Assembly (NCBI GenBank): GCA_900317795.1
Contig: ONIF01000012.1
Location: 1-17,580 of the forward strand
Direction of reading: 5' to 3'
Source of the DNA: an uncultured Eubacteriales bacterium
GTDB lineage: Bacteria; Bacillota; Clostridia; Oscillospirales; Acutalibacteraceae
Length of the DNA stretch: 17,580 bases
The first letter of the stretch is position 1. Each line of letters begins with the position of its first letter. The notes under the pieces were generated by a model. It saw only the letters and a program-made list of their open reading frames with translations. It did not search any database and was not told where the DNA came from. Both the position numbers and the translations under genes were made by a program. Of the stretch, positions 13,087 through 17,580 are shown piece after piece.

Positions 13087-13776
13087 TCAGCCAATATCGG
13101 AATTATCTCCCTCCTCATAACCACCGTATGTTGCAAACGGGTCAAAATAGGAATCCATTACTCCTTTATTTTCATCATATACCTGATTATAGTCAATTTT
13201 ATCGTCAAACGGTGAGGCATTTGTATTAACCGTTCCGTCTTCTCCCGCATAGCCCTGTTTTACATTGTCTATTTCCTCACGGGTAGCATTTTTCTTTAAA
13301 ACATTTTCATGTATTTCGGCAAGTTTGGAACGTCTTACCGCAAGTATCAATCCGAATATGCCGAAAACAGTAACTGCCGACCAGAATATATATGCCGATA
13401 TACTGTATTGAGGTTCGGGGTCATCTACAACGGAACATACACTCGGATAGTCTTTATCATATTTTATATTCAGTTGGTCGCCTATATCTACATGAAACGG
13501 TATCTGATATATTGAAATATTGGTATATAACTGGTTTTCAATATAGAAATCTACCGTAATATCGCTTAATTCCTTTAACGTATCTCCTTCATTATAGGAA
13601 TAGGAAGTAACGGAAGTGACGGTAGCGACTGCACGGGGGTCTGTCATATCGGGTGTATTGTGTTCATTATCTTTTTTTACGTTGACTGCAATAAAAATTA
13701 TCCCTAAAAAAACCAATACCGCAAATGATATAATTTGAACGACGGGTAATGACAATTTTTCTTTTATTTTATCCAT
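13087..13776 (-). CDS. DUF3592-like membrane protein with long acidic tail
   Basis: A 229-residue protein; ATG 13776 with GGGAGG 7 nt upstream. TM segments lie at about 12-33 and 126-147. The roughly 90-residue outside domain between them follows the DUF3592 pattern (AVATVTSVTSYSY ... ITVDFYIENQLYTN ... VDIGDQLNIKYDKDYP). The C-terminal 80 residues should be cytoplasmic. They are acidic and rich in Asp, Tyr and Gly (IDYNQVYDENKG; YFDPFATYGGYEEGDN), probably disordered and possibly a docking tail. It is the first gene of the leftward three-gene operon with the transglutaminase-like lipoprotein and the second DUF3592 protein, and has its own promoter. The two DUF3592 proteins differ in TM number and tail, so they are not recent duplicates. 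Confidence 0.8.
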   Translation of the reverse strand: MDKIKEKLSLPVVQIISFAVLVFLGIIFIAVNVKKDNEHNTPDMTDPRAVATVTSVTSYSYNEGDTLKELSDITVDFYIENQLYTNISIYQIPFHVDIGDQLNIKYDKDYPSVCSVVDDPEPQYSISAYIFWSAVTVFGIFGLILAVRRSKLAEIHENVLKKNATREEIDNVKQGYAGEDGTVNTNASPFDDKIDYNQVYDENKGVMDSYFDPFATYGGYEEGDNSDIG

Positions 13777-13807
13777 GAAAAAACCTCCCGAATTTCTTTT
13801 GAGATAT

Positions 13808-13836
13808 ATTATATACTATTTAAACAAAAATTTCAA
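13808..13836 (-). promoter_or_regulatory. Promoter of the DUF3592/transglutaminase operon
   Basis: On the minus strand, TTGAAA (13836-13831), a 17-nt spacer and TATAAT (13813-13808). The start near 13801 gives a short leader of about 25 nt. It is back to back with the aspS promoter, with 56 nt between the two -35 boxes. Confidence 0.8.
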
Positions 13837-13892
13837 TATTATTAAATTGATTTTTTACTATGCTTTATGTCACAATTTTTTGCAAAAATCTG

Positions 13893-13921
13893 TTGAAAGA
13901 TAGAGTGAATAGTGTTATAAT
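13893..13921 (+). promoter_or_regulatory. Promoter of aspS
   Basis: TTGAAA (13893-13898), a 17-nt spacer and TATAAT (13916-13921). A start near 13928 gives a leader of about 40 nt, too short for a T-box, unlike alaS. Confidence 0.85.
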
Positions 13922-13966
13922 AAAACAGTTAATATCTATAAATTGCTTGAAAGGAAAGAAAATGCT

Positions 13967-15709
13967 ATGCCAAGAGAAAACGCTTACCGCACACATTACT
14001 GCGGTGAATTCAGAGAAAGTGATATAGGCAAAAATGTAAAGGCTGCCGGTTGGGTTGAAAATATCCGTGACCATGGGGGAGTGGTATTCCTTGATGTCCG
14101 TGACCATTACGGAGTGGTGCAGGTCGTAGTGCATGATGAAAAACTTCTTGAAAACGTTTCAAAGGAGTGTACGGTGACTGTTTCGGGAAACGTTACAAAG
14201 CGTGATGAAGATACGATTAACCCCAAAATTGCAACGGGTACAGTTGAAATTCATGCAGATAATATGATTGTTTTGGGAAAAGCACAGGTTTTGCCCTTTG
14301 AAGTGCAGACTTCAAGAGAAGTAAGGGAAGATGTAAGGCTGAAATACAGATTTCTTGATTTGCGTAATAAGAAAGTGCATGAAAATATAGTAATGCGTGC
14401 CAAACTCATTTCATTCCTCCGTCAGAAAATGACGGAAATGGGATTTTTGGAGATACAGACACCTATTTTATCCTGTTCATCTCCCGAGGGTGCAAGAGAT
14501 TATCTCATTCCCAGCAGAAAGCATAAAGGAATGTTTTATGCACTCCCGCAGGCTCCCCAGATTTTCAAACAGCTTTTGATGGTATCGGGATTTGATAAAT
14601 ATTTCCAGATAGCACCGTGTTTCCGTGATGAAGACGCAAGGGCAGACCGTTCACCCGGTGAATTTTATCAGCTTGACTTTGAAATGTCCTTTGCAGAGCA
14701 GGAAGACGTATTTGCGGCAGCCGAAGAAGTTCTTTATGCCACTTTCAAGGAGTTCTCCAATAAAGACGTTTCAAAGCCGCCTTTCAGAAGAATTCCCTTT
14801 GCAGAGGCTATGCTCACATACGGCACGGATAAGCCCGATTTGAGAAATCCTCTTTTGATAAAAGATATAAGCGATATGTTTATAGAAACGGACTTTGCAC
14901 CTTTCAGAAAGAAAACGGTAAGAAGTATCAACGTGCCGAATGCTGCCGCACAGTCTAAAAAGTGGTTCAAAAATATGGAAGAATTTGCCCTTTCGATAGG
15001 AATGAAAGGCTTGGGCTATGTAAAAGTACGTGAGGACATGACTTTTGACGGACCTATTGACAAGTTCTTAAAAGAGGGCGACAGAGAGAAATTGATTGAA
15101 ATAAACGGCTCAAAAGCAGGAGATGTCATTTATTTCATAGCGGATTCGAAAGAACTTGCACCAAAGCTTGCAGGTCAGATACGTACAGAAGTGGCAGCCC
15201 GTCTTAATCTCATTGATACGAGCAAGTTTGAACTTTGCTTTATCACGGATTTCCCCATGTACGAACTTGATGAAAACGGAAAAGTTATATTTACACACAA
15301 TCCTTTCTCTATGCCGCAGGGCGGTATGCAGGCACTCCTTGAAAAAGAACCGACAGACATTCTTGCATATCAATATGATATAGTATGCAACGGTGTAGAG
15401 CTTTCATCAGGTGCAGTGAGAAACCATGACCTTGACATAATGGTAAAGGCTTTTGAAATTGCGGGTTACAGCGAGGAAGAATTGAAAAGCAAATTCAAGT
15501 CCCTTTACAATGCTTTCAAATACGGTGCACCGCCTCATGCAGGAATGGCTCCGGGTGTTGACAGAATGCTTATGCTGCTTGCGGAGGAAGAAAATATTCG
15601 TGAAGTCATAGCATTCCCCATGAACAGCAATGCACAGGATTTGCTGTTAGGCTCTCCCACGGAAGTTACAGAACAGCAGCTTCGTGAAGTGCATATCAAA
15701 ATAAGATAA
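13967..15709 (+). CDS. aspS: Aspartyl-tRNA synthetase, alphaproteobacterial-like subtype
   Basis: A 580-residue protein. I chose ATG 13967 (RYRTH-type start region follows as NAYRTHYCGE) with AAAGGAAAG upstream; an in-frame TTG at 13943 lies before that site. The N-terminal OB fold includes GWVENIRDHGGVVFLDVRDH. The class II core has motif 2 CFRDEDARADRSPGEFYQLD and motif 3 PGVDRMLMLL, with the bacterial GAD-type insertion between. The motif 2 form with SPGEFYQLDFEMSF, together with FYALPQAPQIFKQLLM, is what I recall from alphaproteobacterial AspRS rather than the common RQPEFTQ form. If it groups with those enzymes it is probably non-discriminating, charging tRNA(Asn) with Asp for GatCAB. 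The vWA gene follows after 36 nt without a terminator. Confidence 0.96.
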   Translation: MPRENAYRTHYCGEFRESDIGKNVKAAGWVENIRDHGGVVFLDVRDHYGVVQVVVHDEKLLENVSKECTVTVSGNVTKRDEDTINPKIATGTVEIHADNMIVLGKAQVLPFEVQTSREVREDVRLKYRFLDLRNKKVHENIVMRAKLISFLRQKMTEMGFLEIQTPILSCSSPEGARDYLIPSRKHKGMFYALPQAPQIFKQLLMVSGFDKYFQIAPCFRDEDARADRSPGEFYQLDFEMSFAEQEDVFAAAEEVLYATFKEFSNKDVSKPPFRRIPFAEAMLTYGTDKPDLRNPLLIKDISDMFIETDFAPFRKKTVRSINVPNAAAQSKKWFKNMEEFALSIGMKGLGYVKVREDMTFDGPIDKFLKEGDREKLIEINGSKAGDVIYFIADSKELAPKLAGQIRTEVAARLNLIDTSKFELCFITDFPMYELDENGKVIFTHNPFSMPQGGMQALLEKEPTDILAYQYDIVCNGVELSSGAVRNHDLDIMVKAFEIAGYSEEELKSKFKSLYNAFKYGAPPHAGMAPGVDRMLMLLAEEENIREVIAFPMNSNAQDLLLGSPTEVTEQQLREVHIKIR

Positions 15710-15745
15710 AAATAACTCATTTATATTGCAGGGAGGTCAGATTTT

Positions 15746-17580
15746 ATGCGTAGTTTTCCGAAAAGAATCATATCGCTTTTCATGGCGGTCTTTGTTGCAC
15801 TCAGCTGCTTTTGCGTAAGCGTTTCGGCAGTTGAAAGCGATATACCCGAAGGCAACGGAAATATGTATCTTGATGTTGTATTTGTGCTTGACTCCAGCGG
15901 TTCAATGCTTGAATCCGACCCGAACAGGGTTGCGGCAGATGCATTCAGTCTTTTTGTTGATTTGTGCGATGATACCTGCGGAGTTGGCTATACGATTTAC
16001 AGCCATATCATAAAGGAATCCGAAAAGATAACAACTCTTGATGACAAGCACCTTTCGGAGTTGAGAAATAAAATTTCGGGCATGAACCGCAATCCCCAGG
16101 GTGATACGGATATTGCACTTGGTCTGAATAAGGCTCTTGAACTTCATAAGCTGAATGAACAGGAGAGCGGGGACAGTGACAGAAAAAAGGCTGTTATTCT
16201 CCTCAGTGACGGAAATACCCATTTAATTGACGGCTCAAAGTCTGATAAACAGCTTGAAAAGGAAATGAATGATGTTCTTGGGTCGCTTTCGGAAATGGAG
16301 ATACCCGTATATGCCATAGGTCTTAACTATGACGGCACTCTTGACAAAAAGGAAACTCAGAAAATTGCTTCAAACACAAACGGAAAGGCTTATGAAGCAA
16401 AGGCATCGGAAGAACTTCCTGCAATCATTGCAGACATATTTGCAGATGTGTACGAAATAAAGGGCGATAAAAAAGAAATCAAAGATGACGGCAGTGTTGA
16501 AGTCTATATCAAAGACAAAAGCGTTTCTTACGTCAATCTTGTTATAAGAAGCAAGCTTTCTCTTGACCAGCTTAATTTGAAGCTTCTCACTCCCCGCAGA
16601 GAAGAAGTTGATATATCGGGAAATGACGAAAATTTTGTAGTAACGTCAACGGGCAGTTATATTCTTATCAAAATGGTTTCGCCCGTGAGCGGCAGGTGGA
16701 AACTGGTATTGGATGAGGCAGCCAACAATGAAAACTGTATTGTCACTCAGCTTGACTTTTACTCCATGTATGTCAAGCAGAACATTACAGACCTTGACAA
16801 TACGCTTATTGTCGGTGAAAGTATGGGTATTTCGGCATCTCTCTATAACGAATCGGGTATAGTGAGAGATAAAACCCTTACGGAAAATGTAAAAATGATT
16901 ACGACCGTCAGCGGAAACGGTGAAACAAAAACCATTGAACTTTCAAGACAGGATAACAACGTCTTTGCAGGCAACATCTTCTTAGACACAGAGGGAACAT
17001 ATATTGTTGTCACTACCGCACAGTCGGATAATTTCAATAAGCAGAGTACGCCTATCACATTGGTTGCAAAGAAATATACAGAAGAAGAAATTGCCAAAAT
17101 CAGACGTGCCGCAGGCGGAGATGGTGAAGTATCCCGTTATGATATGTCGGAACATACACCCGTTTTCAGTCCTATCGTTATTATATCCGCAGTGCTTACC
17201 GCAGCCATTTTGGGTGTAATTATCCTGATAGTTGCATTGAAACTTAAAGAAAGAAAAGACCAACTTGGACTTTCACTGGCGAGGGCAACCCCTCATGAAG
17301 AAAATACAGAGCCTCCCGCACCTCCTGCACCGCCTATTGAAAAAGTGAAACCTATGGCAGACCCGGGCGAACCCGAATATGTCAATGTTCCTCTTGTCGA
17401 ACACGGCAGTCTTGAATCCCTTATCAAAAAAGGTCCCGATGAGGCATTCAATGCAAATGCAGATGACTATAAAGTTGACGAATCACTTGAAGCCATTATC
17501 CGCAAAGGTCCCGACAATAATCTCGGTGTCGGCAAAGCCGAAGAAGATTTCAACGACTTTGACAATACTCAGGATGAAGG
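15746..17580 (+). CDS. Secreted, membrane-anchored von Willebrand A protein (3' end beyond window)
   Basis: 611 codons are visible with no stop before the edge; ATG 15746 with GGGAGG 10 nt upstream. A signal peptide (residues 1-28, VSA|VE) precedes a vWA domain (about 40-225) with an intact MIDAS metal site: DSSGS (D49, S51, S53), Thr121 in GDTD, Asp155 in LSDGN. Two beta-rich domains follow (about 230-340 and 345-450). A membrane segment at 477-498 (IVIISAVLTAAILGVIILIV) puts the C-terminus in the cytoplasm. That tail has a proline stretch (PPAPPAPP) and two copies of SLE-x-[LI]-I-[KR]-K-G-P-D, 24 residues apart. vWA proteins of this topology bind extracellular ligands through Mg2+. It lies 36 nt after aspS with no terminator or promoter seen between, so probably read through. 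Ligand and partner are unknown. Confidence 0.9.
   Translation, partial: MRSFPKRIISLFMAVFVALSCFCVSVSAVESDIPEGNGNMYLDVVFVLDSSGSMLESDPNRVAADAFSLFVDLCDDTCGVGYTIYSHIIKESEKITTLDDKHLSELRNKISGMNRNPQGDTDIALGLNKALELHKLNEQESGDSDRKKAVILLSDGNTHLIDGSKSDKQLEKEMNDVLGSLSEMEIPVYAIGLNYDGTLDKKETQKIASNTNGKAYEAKASEELPAIIADIFADVYEIKGDKKEIKDDGSVEVYIKDKSVSYVNLVIRSKLSLDQLNLKLLTPRREEVDISGNDENFVVTSTGSYILIKMVSPVSGRWKLVLDEAANNENCIVTQLDFYSMYVKQNITDLDNTLIVGESMGISASLYNESGIVRDKTLTENVKMITTVSGNGETKTIELSRQDNNVFAGNIFLDTEGTYIVVTTAQSDNFNKQSTPITLVAKKYTEEEIAKIRRAAGGDGEVSRYDMSEHTPVFSPIVIISAVLTAAILGVIILIVALKLKERKDQLGLSLARATPHEENTEPPAPPAPPIEKVKPMADPGEPEYVNVPLVEHGSLESLIKKGPDEAFNANADDYKVDESLEAIIRKGPDNNLGVGKAEEDFNDFDNTQDE

Noticed and set aside
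13943..13966. TTG 13943 as aspS start
   Set aside because: It would precede the AAAGGAAAG ribosome binding site. The ATG at 13967 has correct spacing and fits the usual N-terminus of the family.
16843..17263. ORFs on both strands inside the vWA gene (for example 16982-17263 minus)
   Set aside because: The plus-strand vWA frame is continuous from 15746 to the window edge with recognisable domains, so the others are shadows.

Overview
The window is AT-rich and carries strong AGGAGG-type ribosome binding sites, GTG/TTG starts, sigma-A-like promoters (mostly with 17-bp spacers), a T-box leader on alaS and DUF3592/DUF6483/DUF5662-type proteins. This points to a low-GC Firmicute of the class Clostridia, probably an Oscillospiraceae/Ruminococcus-like gut anaerobe. 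That is inference from style and gene families, since no taxonomic marker was searched. Most of the window is ordinary chromosome.

Left part (1-4362). The 5' end of an unknown minus-strand gene lies at the edge, behind two strong terminator-like hairpins. Next come a tRNA-Gln(CUG) gene with a near-consensus promoter and a plus-strand run: a DUF5662-like protein with HD-type metal ligands, a left-handed beta-helix acyltransferase-like protein, a small acidic unknown, a TPR-like protein and a NUDIX hydrolase. This run converges on a minus-strand HTH/WYL regulator across a shared bidirectional terminator.

Middle part (4678-8005). A DUF6483-like protein, a YbaK-type Cys-tRNA(Pro) deacylase and an OGG1-like 8-oxoguanine DNA glycosylase run rightwards. 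They converge on a secreted minus-strand protein with two Ig-like domains followed by two domains resembling chagasin (I42 cysteine-protease inhibitor).

Right part (8006-17580). alaS, with a full T-box leader, is preceded on the same strand by a three-gene surface operon: DUF3592 protein, transglutaminase-like lipoprotein, DUF3592 protein. Diverging from it is aspS, whose motifs look like the alphaproteobacterial AspRS type. It is followed after 36 nt by a secreted, membrane-anchored von Willebrand A protein that runs off the window and has a repeated short motif in its cytoplasmic tail.

The less ordinary signals are: heptanucleotide-period repeat tracts directly behind stop codons (two clear, one weak); a terminator whose 3' arm supplies the -35 box of the next gene; the transglutaminase/DUF3592 cluster; the chagasin-like secreted protein; and the vWA tail repeats. 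I found no CRISPR array, phage, transposon or defence island, and no clear case for an entirely new system.
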